Positions 25,232-36,876 of a DNA stretch of 64,000 nucleotides are shown in pieces. The notes under the pieces were generated by a model. That model made no database searches. It had not been told where the DNA came from and worked only from the letters and a program-made list of their open reading frames with translations. The stretch covers positions 216,337,494 through 216,401,493 of the forward strand of contig NC_059471.1 in assembly GCF_018139145.2 (NCBI RefSeq). Reading direction: 5' to 3'. The first letter of the stretch is position 1. Each line of letters begins with the position of its first letter. The position numbers and the translations under genes were made by a program. This DNA comes from Gymnogyps californianus (Eukaryota > Chordata > Aves > Accipitriformes > Cathartidae).

Positions 25232-26902
25232 CTGTTTTAAAGAGAAAGGTTGCTCAGAGAATGTTTTAATGCACATAATGTCATTGATACTTGTTCAAAT
25301 TAAAAGTATATTTAAATTAGGTACTTGTTTTTAAATGCAATTGCACAAAGGACAGAGAACAGAAAATAAGTGAAAATAGGGACTGGTCTGTATTCCACAT
25401 TTTTACATCCAATGCTCAGCTTGCCCAAAAGTAAAATTACTGGGCAATTCAAAAAAAGTATGACTATATTAAAAAGATAAATATGTTTAAGGGAAAATAT
25501 TTCTATCAGATTCCCAGGAAACTGAGAGACCAAAGGATTATTCCTGTGGAATTATTCCAAATATCATAACACCAGTAAAATCTCTAGAAGGTATCCTAAA
25601 AATTCAGTCTTTTACTTCTAAGGTGGTTCAATCTAGAGTTGCAGTATTTTCTAAACATGTTACGTCGATAAAGCAATCCAAGCAAACTATCTCACTGAGT
25701 GCTGTTTTAATATAGTGTTAACTTAGTACAGTATTTGTTCCCAAACTTCAACTTCTGTAAAGGAAAGTGGGTGGGAGGAGGGAACAGACCCGGGTGAAAT
25801 GAAAGCTGCTTACTCATTAACTATCCATATGTTAAAACATTTTGCCATATCCTATGAAATGCGATAAACACTGCCTTTTAACATTCAAATGACAAATTTC
25901 TTTGGTTTGTTCCATTTTGCCTATTAAAAAAAACATTCTCTCTCATGATACTTTTCTCTGCTCCTCAAGAAGGGGAAGGGGAAAAGCACAGCTGAAACTT
26001 TAAACAAAAACAGATGCAGACACAATCACTAAGGGTGACTTAGGCAATGCTGACATGTTTACGTTTAACTGTATGCATCCACTAATTTGTATTCATAAAA
26101 GTGAGTGGTGCTGGATGAACAACCTGCTTAGCCTCATTAGGATCCGGCACATGCTTTTGCAGGACAGCCGTCCCACAGGAGAGACGTGCTTGCTCCCACG
26201 CCACACACACCGTCAGGTCCCACTCGCTGTGATTTCCAGTCCTGCCATCAGACAAGGCAAGCAATGGCAGTTAGTAAAAAAGAAAGGCGTTATCCAGCTC
26301 TCCTGACAGCATGATTTCAGACACAGGAATAAAGAGGGAGGGCGAAGGAGCTGCCCAACATGCTGCTTTTTGACTGCTTTGCTTTTCAGTATTGCCTCAT
26401 ATGTTCCCACTCCCATCACAGTTTATCCTCATCTGTATTTTTTATTCGTAGGAAGAACACGTATATGTGTTCAGACTTCACAAGCACCAAGATTCAAGTG
26501 ACTTCAACACAAAGTGAAACGCTCTCAGAGAAAAATAATGATTAGTGATGACCAGTCATCATGGGACCGTAAATAAATTCCTGTTCTTAAAGTACAGTAG
26601 GAGGTCAGTAAATGCTGAGATCCAGAGCGGTGATAACGTATAACTGAGGAAAAGTTAAGGACAAAAAAAAAAAACCAAAAAAACCAAAACAAAACAATTC
26701 AAGCAGTGAGTACTTAAAAGCTGCAGAAACAGAAATAGGTTTTTGAAAGAAATCATCTTTATAAAGCTACATGATAGCTGGATAAACACAAAGCACTATA
26801 TAAATAGCCAGTTCCTGAAAAATATTATTTCCCTGTTTCTTGGGTCAGTAAATCCCCTATTAACTACCAAAATCTCTAAGAGTTTGAATTTTAGAGGTTT
26901 TG
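25232..26902. other. Intron spacer
   Basis: AT-rich intronic DNA with an A/C-rich run near 26660-26698. No exon or transposon is recognised. Confidence 0.6.
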
Positions 26903-26968
26903 AGCATCCTCATACTCGATGATCTTTAAGGTCCCTTCCAACCCAAACCATTCTATGATTCTATGATT
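26903..26968 (+). mobile_element. CR1 LINE 3' tail fragment
   Basis: The tract GATGATCTTTAAGGTCCC followed by TTCCAACCCAAACC and then ATTCTATGATTCTATGATT is the classic end of CR1 with two copies of its 8-base terminal repeat. Only about 65 bases remain, in plus orientation. Confidence 0.9.
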
Positions 26969-29900
26969 TCCAATCAAAGTCTATCCCACCTCTCTGAGCG
27001 TACCTCTGCATAACGCAGACAGCACAACCACACCTCAAAAAAACGCCTTCCCCCATACCTGAGGAAATGCCAGTGCCAAAATTCTGTAGGAAACAACACT
27101 GGGGCACCTATAGGCAAAGAAAGACACTTCAGGATGAGTTTAAAACAGCATTTTAGGCCAAAAAGCATAATGAAATATAGCAGGAAGAGCGGAGGGAAAA
27201 TATCAGAGTCTGTTCTGGCCAGTGATGCAAGAAAAATGTAGTAAATCAGATGCTACTCGGGAAAAGAAAATTGTAAGAACGATGATGCATTAGAGAGAGA
27301 TACTAATGGAGATAAAATAAAGGAAAAAACTCCATAACTGCATTACAAAAAGCACAGCGTATTTGAAAAGTCTTGAAAGATCACATAAACACATCCCTGC
27401 TGCAGGACTCAAGTTATTAGTTTGTATCCAGTACACCATTATCCCCAGGTCTTCTGCAAATTCTTACAAAATAAAAACATGGAATTATTCACCTTTTGCC
27501 CCAAACTAAAACTACCCAAAATCAAAAACCATCCCAAACCGTGGTTTTGCACATATTGGATAAATTAAAAAAGGACTGCAAACAACCTATATGAAACTAG
27601 TGGTTACATATTAAAAGTTACCAAGCGTCTTACTGCACAGGGCAAAAAAGCCTGGAATATTAGTTATCGCACTTTTTTTTGGTCTCCATTTATATAAAGA
27701 CACATACAGAATGGAAAAATAATCTATAAATGAACATTTAGAGAAACATCAATACCTACCATTCAGCGTGGAACAACTCCTTATTTTGTTATTAAGCGAC
27801 ATTTCAGCATTGCTATTGATTGGATATGTGATAGTGAAAGATGAGCCTGAAACAGGTATTTTTAATGGGAAAATGTCTCAGAAGAAAACACCATGCATAT
27901 TTGGTGGGCTTAGGGAAAAAAAATATATGGGTGAGGTGTGTATTTAATAATAAACATCTTAGCTACTTATTCATAAATGGTAAATAAAAGATAACAAGCA
28001 GAAAAAAAATAAAATCAAGGCTTAAAAACTATTGTTCAGAATAACGATTGTGGCTCAGCAAGATATGGAGCTAGTGCATTAATGCAGCACTCCAGTCAGA
28101 AGGCTACGGCTCAGTCTGTCTTTGTCAATCAGGTTGAGGTTTCAGATATTGTAATTGGTAGCAAGTTTCCTAATCTCAACCTGCCAGGCAAGAAGCATTC
28201 AACAAAAGCCCTACCCCCCAAATATAATGACATTTGAAGAGAGAAATTTTCTAATATTGGCAACATGAAGCAAGATCACGGGTTGACAGCTTTATTATCC
28301 TAAACTGACAAAAACATTACATTCTGGTCAGTACTAAAAAGTGTGGTTTTCATGAGCAGTATGGAAATACAAAGCACTGAGAAACTCTGATGAACTCCTA
28401 CTTTTATCTCATTGGTGCAGCATATGAGCTCAGACATAGAAAAGTCTCCTGGTCCAAGTACAAAATGAGAAATTAATATATCTTGATTTTATACTCAGGT
28501 CTCCTGCTGCACCGCTTTGGGGAAAATGGCAAGAACCCGCTGTCGCAGCTGAATATCCATTTAAAAAAGAAAAGACACCAATAACTTCACAGAAATAATA
28601 CAAATCATTAACAATAATATGATATGATATACAGTAGAATTTGTCAAATGGAAGATATAATATATTTTATTGCTTCTACCTGAAAAGTGTTTGGAAATAG
28701 AGTTAACGTATTGATATACAGGGGGTGTGTGGGTGTGTGTATATATGTATATTCGATATGGGGAGGGAGAGAGAGAGAAATAGATAGCCAGCCAGATAGA
28801 AACAAGAAAAAAAACACTGAGGACATCTCAAAAATAGAACGGGGGTAGGAATGACGGAACTGCTTTCTTTCAAACCATGGTTATTTAGAGATTGCTGCTA
28901 TAATGACTGGTTAAAAGTCAAAATTATTGTTAAGTAATACAACATAGGCATACTCAGAATTCAAAGAGAAGGAAGGTTTACAAACAACCATTTAGCAAGT
29001 CTTTTCTGAAGTACAGGAGTTTTGTTAGGTCAAAGACAACAGAGGCATTACTGGAAGCATCAGTTTAAACAGCAGAAGAAAGAAAAAGACCAAGCATTTT
29101 TAGCTGTACCACATTTACCAAATTCACCTCTCCAGACAGAGGACTATGAAGCATCTCCATAGAGGCAAACTGGAGAAACTCTGAAAGTTGGGGAAGTTAC
29201 AAGAGATTCCTTTACAGACCATGTTCTCAAAAAAAGATGTTGGCAGTATACATTAAAGCTGCTACCGAAAGGTTGTTTTACTCATCCATGGTAAGAAAGA
29301 TGCAAAAAAGCAAATGTAGAACACAGTGATTATTCCTGTTGCCACACATTATGTTTAGAACAGAAAGCTATTGGAGCGGTATTTTGTATTGCAATGGACA
29401 ATTTGGGAAAACCTACCGGTATTACGTGCGTCCAACAAAGAAAGCACACATTGCACTTAATCAACAAGTACAACTCAGCAAGTCTGTCAGCTGTGCTAGA
29501 GCTAATTCCATTTCTTCATGGGAACAACGACAATAGGTTTGCTGAGCTTTCCCCGCATCTCCCCTAAGTGCTCAGCACATAGTATCATCAGCCAAAACCA
29601 TTTCCTACTTTGCCGGATCCAGCCTCAAGTCTTAAAACACTGTACTTGCATCACTGCTATTTGATTTTGAAAGACATGATAGAATGCAGTACAAATGTGT
29701 GGAGAGTAAACATGTTTGCTCTAGCGAATACAAACTTCTAAACACAAGAGGTGAGAGCAGAATCATCCTCTGGTTATGAAATTCTTGCTGATACAGTCAT
29801 GCAAGATCGATGAAAGTAAACAGACTGATAACTTAAAACAAATAGAAACAAAAATCTTTAAACTGCTAAAATACATTGTAGGGAATAAAAATGTTTGTAG

Positions 29901-31129
29901 TTATTATACTGCTTTATAATAGTCCCCCTCTGTTATCTACATCTTGCAAACTACAGTTTACAAAAAACATAGCAAACAGATTCTGATTATTTAGTTGTTG
30001 AGATTTGAAAAGGTAAACAAGACTCTGAAGCATCTGAACAAATGTGGAACTCGCATTGTTTGCATCTTAGCACTTATGTTCATTATAAACACCTACAAAA
30101 AGCCAATACTTGGCTGTGAAGCTGAACTGTATATCATCTCCTTTTCTGAGCACTGGGGCTATCACTGCAAAGCATGTTGGTCCATTCTAAGCCTTGAATA
30201 GGAAAAAGGAAGAGATCATTAAATTATAATTTCCCCACACAATTGGTATAAGCATTTCCTACCAACAGGATTAGTATGAACGCAAGATCCCAGAATAAAG
30301 CTGCTCAGCAGTGAGGATGGCAGTTTAGTGTCTAGTAAATTTGATTTCTCTGAAAATCCTGACACATCATAATAGCAAAATCCTATTTACTGTAGCAAGC
30401 AGGATGGATAATACTATTTAACACCTGGTATAGTATGTGCCATCAGCTCACAGCTTTGTGCTCTGTGTGCTCATCTTACCTTAAGGTTAATGCTCCTTGA
30501 CAGCCTACATGGTAAGTAGAATCCCCAAATTAAGTGTCGAACCTACAATTTGCAAATCCTTCCTCAAAACTTAAGTCATGAAAAAATGGATGCAGATAAG
30601 AGGATCACATTTCCAGAACTTATGTCTATATTCTCAGGCTCTGATCTGGCAGTAAGCCCTGTACGGTGCAGGAGTCTCCCTGCACAAAGGCCACTAAAGT
30701 CAGCAAGGACATGCACAGAAATTATAGAATCGGCAAGGAAGAACTATCAGGGCAGTAACTTGTTGACTCCTAAATCTGTAGCGTATTCTAACATAATGCT
30801 GAAACCTCCAAATGCTAACAGAATAATTTTATTACCTTACACTGTTATGCATATTCACATGCATACTACTCAATACTTACTGAAAGTATTTCTAGGAAAC
30901 TCACAAGCATAGAAACTTAGCTCAAGTGAGAAATATCCTGATTAATATGGGGATACATATCTTGCTCATTCACACTGATAAACTAAGTAGTTGTGTCATA
31001 CAGCAGTGTATTAAAATTAATTTCCTTCTGCTCCTATGACTAGGGGCATGATTCTCGTAATGATGCATAATAGTATTATGAAGCAGTGTAACATGAAAAT
31101 AGTTGAATTTGCTGAAGAAAATTTGAACC
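26969..31129. other. CHCHD3 intron, simple repeats only
   Basis: AT-rich intron. A GT/AT/GA-rich simple-sequence stretch occurs at about 28717-28790 (GTGTGT, then TATATGTATAT, then GAGAGAGAGA). No exon, RNA gene or transposon is recognised. Confidence 0.6.
28717..28790. repeat. Compound GT / TA / GA simple repeat
   Basis: GGGGGTGTGTGGGTGTGTGT is followed by alternating TATATG and then a GAGAGAGAGA block. This is a degenerate compound microsatellite, likely variable between individuals. Confidence 0.85.
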
Positions 31130-31560
31130 AAGGAGAGTTCTCAAAGCGACAGAAGCATGCACAGGCACACCTCGTTGTGAGCGTCTGTAAGACGCCAAAA
31201 CTATAAGTAGCAGCAGGAGAGGATCTAGGCATGTTTCCTTCCTAGCAAAAATATTCTAAAGCAAAAGCAAGGGGGTGAAGGAACGACAGGGTGCCAGCTG
31301 CTGTGTAGACAAAATGAACTGTTGATGTTGACCGGAACCTACACATCACAGCGACGTTAGAGATGCAAAGATGGTTACAAAGTCTGTAGCCACCGGGACT
31401 TGGAATTGACAGTGAAACCAGCGGCACAATGGAAGGATGATGGACGTGGAGGAACTGAACAGAACAATGATGAATACAACAGGACAGAAGTGCGCGACAC
31501 TGTGTATGTCGATACACACATGAGAGAATGTTAGAGAAAGAGGCCATAGGATTGTTCTTC
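31130..31560. other. CpG-enriched segment of unknown identity
   Basis: In an intron that is otherwise poor in CpG, this ~430-bp stretch holds about fourteen CpG dinucleotides (for example GAGCGTCTGTAAGACGCC, GACCGGAACC, AGCGACGTTAG, GTGCGCGAC). I recognise neither a coding sequence nor a named transposon. It could be a relatively young inserted sequence whose CpGs have not yet decayed, or a regulatory patch kept free of methylation. Confidence 0.4.
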
Positions 31561-34500
31561 GAGGTAGCAAGCTGCTCAGTCTGCCCAAGATGTTAGTTTT
31601 CCTTTTTCTTGCTCTGCTATTTTAAAAGAAAAATCAAATGTTTTAAAATACTACTAACGCCACCTTATTATAGTATAGGGTACACATATGTCATTGATTT
31701 GAATACCGCTATCTCTGGGGTTTTTTGCTGTAGTCAAGAAGCACCATTAGCCTGTAAGCAGACAATGAAAAACACAGACAAATTTTTCTCAAAGCTTAAT
31801 GTGTGAACTCTTAAATAACAGCTTTACATCCTAGTCAGATATAGAGTATGAGAAGGTTATTCTTTAACTCCTTTGTTAAACTATCTCATTTCGCTTTGCT
31901 GCTGTGGAGCATGTAATAACTCATTGCTTATGTACTATCTTTGACCTAGAAACACTGGCAGCTGTTAGGGGAATCACTGGGTTTTTGGAAAGTATCAAAA
32001 GGTTTTTAGCACATAAACCAAATTTATGAACAGATATTGCCCTGGAGAATAGAATTGTTTATGTTTTAGTATCACAGCTGTCACTGGTGCACAGTTATTT
32101 TGTCCTGTATTAATCCCCTGAAAAGGTTGAGCATCTTCAACTCAGTCACTGAAATATTTTATAATTGACAGACTTCATCTGGCACTGAATATGTAGAATA
32201 ATTTTCTCCATAAGGAGCACACTGTGCTGACACTAATCTGTTCTGTTGTCGTCTCCCTTCATTATCAATGTCTGCATTGTTTTTTCAGCAGCACTGAAGA
32301 ACACAAATACAAAGCTTCTAATTGAAAAAGCTAAGTAATCAAAAAGCCAATTAATCATACAGATGAGCTCTGACACTCAATGATGCAACAGACAGAAATA
32401 CCACATACGCATAACTGAAGTATTTTTAAAGTGTGCTTATTTGATGTAAGAATGATCTGAGAAAGTAATTAGCATTCTTTGTCACAGGTGACAGACTCAT
32501 ATTGCACATTTCTTCATACTGACATTACTTCTCCGAGCTCCACTTACTCCGCTCCCACCTCACCTCCCGTTCTGATCTTTTCTCTGCTGAACAGCCCATA
32601 CTCTGACTTTGTGTACCTTTCACTGAAATCAGGACAAGTTTAGGAACAAATAAGCAGCCTATTACTGTGCTCTGTAATTTCCAGAACATTAGGCCTTTCC
32701 AGACCTTCCTTTTTTCTTAAAGCTCTATTTCCATCCCAACGCTCAAAAATCACCAATACAGAATCTCACAAATGACCTTAATAACGGCTGCAGGCACCAG
32801 CCTCAGTGAAGCTGGGATTGCAGGAGACATGACCTCTCTGCTTTTGCAGGTTTTCATTCTGTAATCTCCACATCTCTGAAAAAGTTCAAAGTCAGATTTG
32901 GAGCACAGAGTTCACCTCCTTTCAGAGCTCGAACAACTCTTTTTTGTGTAGAAGAGATATGCACATGTACTTTGAAAACAAACCAGATGACAACTTGGCA
33001 AAGCAAAGGTTCCTTAACTTACAAATAAAAAGTCAGAATGAAAAGACAAGCCTTAATATCACGAGAGCTCCACTCTGAAGCCAGACCAAACATCATCCAC
33101 GGCATAAGACAGTCAGTTCAGAACTGCCTGCTGTAGTCCTGGAGACTTCCAAGTCCAAGAAGAGAAAGCAAGAGATGGCAGAGCTCACCTATTTCACATC
33201 GCTTGGGGTACGACACTTCAGTAGTACTCAAATACAGTTATTTAAAGTTCATTATCTCATTTGCACACAACAATGATACATTCACATGCATGTTAAAACA
33301 CGATTCCACATTGGAAGTCTTCACTTAACAGGAGCAAGCGAAGGCACTGTATCGACGACCTACTTTAACGTTAAAAATAACTAAGAATAAAATCTTATTT
33401 GCTGCATAGCACCTTAAAAAGGTAAAAGAAAAGCTTTCAAACAAAGAATCATGGTTTATCACTCATCCTTCACCATGAATGACTCCAGTACTACTTGCAC
33501 CATAATGATAAAATGGAAGGCTGATAACTAAAAGCAGAGGTACAACCACCCCATAAGAAGCCATTTTGGATGAGATACTGCAGATGCTTTTTCCTCTAAC
33601 ACCAGCCAGTTATTTGAGAATAAGGAAGGTATTCTGTGGGGGTTTTTTTGTGAAGGATCTTAATTTTTAACTGTTTAAATAATGCAACGTTTTAGAATCA
33701 TTAAACTAATTTACCCTCATCCTTTCATATTATTTTTCATTGCCAAGAACATGACTTCATTAATGTCATCTTCAAAAAGGCAGGACAAAACACTGAGACA
33801 GTATCTGATATGCCCTCTATTTAAAATATTCATTAAGACCAATTATACACACTGATAATTCATGCAACATGCTCTTCTTCCTAATCCATAAAAACAAGGG
33901 GTTTTCTTCTATCCTCCTAAGCTGCATAAATGAATATGTATCTTGTTAATATCGTTTTCAAAACTAACTAAAAAAATCCAAATTAATCAACAATAGGTAG
34001 GCTCAGGAAGAAGGCAGAGGGCGAAAGGAGGCAAATGTATTCAGGCTGAAGGTTACAACCAACCTGGGATCTAGAAAATGATGACAGCAGTAATTATTTG
34101 AAATTAACATCCTATAAAATAATACCCTATAAAGAATAAGAATGTTAACAGCAATATGTTAAAACATTGTAAGCATGTTACACAGCTTACCAAACTGTTC
34201 TGTACAGTTTAGTTTCAAGGCTACTGTGAAAAAAAGACACAGACGTGCTTTTTGAACATGGCACAAACAACTTGCAATTAACATTAAACTCTCCATGTAC
34301 TAGTGGCTTTTGGAGGAACCACCAACTCCACCCAACGAAAGCAACTGTGGACCGCAACGAAAGCAGAAATTCAGTATGTATCTGCACACTTCACATGCAA
34401 GTTTAAGACTACTTGGTGATACTCATTCACTTACACTGGCTCTTCATCAGTGCTGGTATAAAAGTAACCTCGTTCGGATTATTTCTCTGTATGTAATTAC

Positions 34501-34748
34501 TGTGACAGATGAAATCTCATTGCAAATGTGAGAACTTAGTAAAGAAAACTATATTCTCAACATTAAAGCCTCCGTCTTGTCAATATTAAGCCAGAAACAG
34601 TAGCAATTAATACCATAAAAGCCCTCTGGCCACAGTTTTAATCTTTATCTCCTTAGAAAAGTCATCTTGTTTAACAGTAAAACATAACCAGAAAGTCAGT
34701 AGCAGAAACGAACAGAAAACTCTTCATTAAAAGGGAAAGAAGGCTTAC
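31561..34748. other. CHCHD3 intron with possible conserved non-coding DNA
   Basis: AT-rich intron up to the donor of the 34749-34832 exon. Around 32265-32410 there is a dense set of TAATTG, AAGTAATC and CCAATTAATC motifs of homeodomain type, a texture often seen in vertebrate conserved non-coding elements; this is only an impression. No other feature is seen. Confidence 0.4.
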
Positions 34749-34832
34749 CCTTTCTTCCAGTCGAGCCAGCTGCTCTTTGTAGTAGGCATCATGCTTCTTC
34801 AGTTCTCTGTCTTTCTCTTCCAGCTGCTTGGC
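34749..34832 (-). CDS. CHCHD3: CHCHD3 coding exon, coiled-coil region (28 codons)
   Basis: On the minus strand a pyrimidine-rich tract ends in TTTTTTAG just before 34832, and a GTAAG donor starts at 34748. The 84 bases between translate without a stop as 28 residues, starting AKQLEEKDRELKK and ending EQLARLEER. This matches about residues 124-151 of MIC19, in the charged coiled-coil (DUF737) region. Compared with the human protein I recall, differences are few and conservative (for example KHDAYY in place of KQDAFY). CHCHD6 (MIC25), the paralogue, fits clearly worse in this stretch. The exon begins and ends in phase 0, so it joins directly to the exon at 5185-5255 with an ER|SA junction. It is a constitutive internal exon. 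Nothing looks broken. Confidence 0.95.
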
Positions 34833-35121
34833 CTAAAAAAAGAAATAGAAAGATAAAACTGGATCAAGAAAGAGCCTCACTTGCAAAGCAAAACATCTAC
34901 TATAAATTGTACCAGTAAGGAATATACAGCGATTGAGAACTGCAGTCTATTAGCTTTTGCCAAACAGTACATTAATAAGATGATGATTGCTGCATTGAAA
35001 ATGTAAAGAGATTGTCTATTGTACCGGGTTTTTTCCTTCCCTCCTCAACAGCTGTGCCATAGTTTGTCCAAATGTATTTGGAAATGTCACAAAGACTGAA
35101 CCAAGCATACCATGTTGAGAC

Positions 35122-35152
<31 letters not shown>

Positions 35153-35968
35153 CTTTGCAGATCACTTCTGAACTTAGGGAAACTTGCTCAAGCTACCGAA
35201 AAAAATACAGGCAGAGCCTGAACATTTAACTTTATTTGTTAACTAAGTGGACATTTTGACACGAGAAAAGCTGAACTTGCATCCACACATTTGTAGGCAG
35301 TGGTAAAAAAAAATTTTTTTGAAGTAGCTGTTTTTTCTTTAAAACCCCCATTCAGGAATGCATTTAGCATGTGGTTAATTCTAAACACATGAATGTATAG
35401 AAAGAACCAAATGCTTACATATTTGCAAAAGCAGATCTAAAAAGTACATCTAAAACTCTGCTGTCCTCTTTAATTAGTAATCATTCCTCCGGAAATTCCT
35501 AGATTGGTTGAAGTATCCAACTAAGTAAGCTGAAACTCTTTACTGCAAGATCACTCCCATGTCCAGTAACTTAAAATAATACAGAATAATTTTGAATATC
35601 TATCTTTTGAATACTAATATGACTTGAGTATTCCTTTAAGAGACACTGCTTGCAGCACTACTGAGCAAGTTGACATTTTTTTGGCTTTTCGTCTGTAGTA
35701 TGTACCAATATCTAGCATTAAGGGAACTCATTAAGAATTACAAAATACATTAGAAGAGCACACATGCACACAGGATACATACAAAGCTATAAGTCCTCCA
35801 GAGGAAATACTAGACAGGTGAGTTTCAACAAGCTATGGAGGATTTAATGCCCAAATTACCAGCGCAAATTCATTCCAGGCTTATGTTTTAATAATAAAAC
35901 ATCTTTAGTGACCAATAATTAACTATCAGTGGTCATTACCACAACTGCCTATTCAACATTAGTCATTT
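34833..35968. other. Short intron segment between exon and LTR, with poly(T)
   Basis: AT-rich intron with an uninterrupted run of about 24 T at 35122-35145 (A on the gene's sense strand). No transposon body was recognised next to the run. Confidence 0.65.
35122..35145. repeat. Homopolymer T run (~24)
   Basis: Unbroken T run between GAGAC and AAATTAAC. No target duplication or gene-like sequence was seen beside it, so a processed retrocopy tail is not supported. Confidence 0.9.
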
Positions 35969-35973
35969 ACCTC
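35969..35973. repeat. Left target-site duplication (ACCTC) of LTR
   Basis: Exact match to 36561-36565 on the other side of the LTR. Confidence 0.9.
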
Positions 35974-36245
35974 CGTCCTGGTTTCGGCTAGGACAGAGTT
36001 AATTTTCTTCCTAGTAGCTGGTATAGTGCTGTGTTTTGGATTTAGTAGGAGAAGAATGTTGATAACACACTGATGTTTTTAGTTGTTGCTAAGTAGTGTT
36101 TATACTAAGTCAAGGATTTTTCAGCTTCTCATGCCCAGCCAGCAAGAAGGCTGGAGGGGCACAAGAAGCTGGGAGGGGACACAGCCAGGACAGCTGACCC
36201 AAACTGGCCAAAGGGATATTCCACACCATATGATGTCATGCCCAG

Positions 36246-36253
36246 TATATAAA
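36246..36253 (+). promoter_or_regulatory. TATA box of the solo LTR
   Basis: TATATAAA in the position expected for the U3 promoter; the same box is kept in the sister LTR at 18519-18526 on the minus strand. Activity is not shown by sequence alone. Confidence 0.65.
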
Positions 36254-36431
36254 CTGGGGGGAGTTAACTGGGAGGGGGGATCGCTGCTCGGGAACTAACT
36301 GGGCATCGGTCAACGAGTGGTGAGCAATTGCATTGTGCACCACTTACTTTGTATAGTTTAATTCTTTTAGTATTGCTATTGTCATATTATTATTATTATC
36401 ATTATCATTGTTTTTCATTCCTTTCTGTCCT

Positions 36432-36437
36432 ATTAAA
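36432..36437 (+). terminator. LTR polyadenylation signal (ATTAAA)
   Basis: ATTAAA about 180 bases after the TATA box, conserved in both LTR copies, is the probable 3'-end processing signal of the retroviral transcript. Confidence 0.6.
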
Positions 36438-36560
36438 CTGTCTTTATCTCAACTCACGAGTTTTTTTTTTTCCTGATTCTCTCCCCCATCCCAGGGGTGG
36501 GGGGGCAGTGAGCGAGTGGCTGCGTGGTGCTTAGCTGCCGGCTGGGGTTAAACCACGACA

Positions 36561-36565
36561 ACCTC
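36561..36565. repeat. Right target-site duplication (ACCTC) of LTR
   Basis: Exact match to 35969-35973. Confidence 0.9.
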
Positions 36566-36861
36566 TAACATATTATTTTCACCCAGGTACTGATACTACA
36601 AAGCCAACTGCAAAAAGCTCTTATTTTAGCAGTATCATGTAAAATGGTAAACTGTTGTACTCTTACTACTAAAGATGGTATCTCCAGGTCACGCTCATAG
36701 AAGCACGTCAGAAAACTTACAGCACATCTTGTGCTATACTTGTATAGATACAGGATGTAATTCTCTTTGACAAGATTAGCTTTTCTTTTTTGGGGGGGCA
36801 ATTAGCCAAAGAATAAAATAAAAACTTTGGATTTTTGGTTGTTCCTTACTGAACTACTTAC

Positions 36862-36876
36862 CTTTTTTTCTATATC
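36862..36876 (-). CDS. CHCHD3: Candidate 15-nt CHCHD3 microexon (5 residues, DIEKK)
   Basis: On the minus strand a T-rich tract is followed by CTTCAG, then 15 bases, then an AAG|GTAAGTAG donor that is close to a perfect consensus. The flanking exon starts in phase 0, so these 15 bases would read Asp-Ile-Glu-Lys-Lys and insert before AKQLEEK without a frameshift, extending the charged coiled coil. It lies 2.0 kb upstream of the 34749-34832 exon in the direction of transcription. I have a memory of a mammalian CHCHD3 isoform five residues longer than the 227-residue form, which would fit, but I cannot check it here. Chance occurrence of such a short framed segment in 64 kb is possible, so this is a candidate rather than a certain exon. 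Confidence 0.6.

Larger units (their letters stand above)
35974..36560 (+). mobile_element. Solo ERV LTR, antisense to CHCHD3
   Basis: A 587-bp LTR in plus orientation is flanked by a perfect 5-bp target duplication ACCTC (35969-35973 and 36561-36565). The right end is CCACGACA as in its sister LTR, but the left end reads CGTCCTGG in place of TGTCCTGG, a terminal T-to-C change that would harm integration but came after insertion. A TATATAAA box is at 36246-36253 and an ATTAAA signal at 36432-36437; between them is an ATT/ATC microsatellite (about 36387-36408). No internal viral sequence is present, so LTR-LTR recombination removed it. It lies in the intron between the candidate microexon and the 34749-34832 exon, with its promoter pointing toward the microexon. 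Confidence 0.93.

Noticed and set aside
34749..34832. Assignment to CHCHD6 (MIC25), the paralogue
   Set aside because: The residues QLEEKD and EQLARLEER, and VTTEQYQKAA in the partner exon, match CHCHD3 much better.
35122..35145. Poly(T) run as tail of a processed pseudogene
   Set aside because: No gene-like sequence or target duplication beside it.
36083..36298. 71-codon frame inside the plus-strand LTR as a gene
   Set aside because: It lies wholly within U3 of the LTR, and no matching protein family is recognised.
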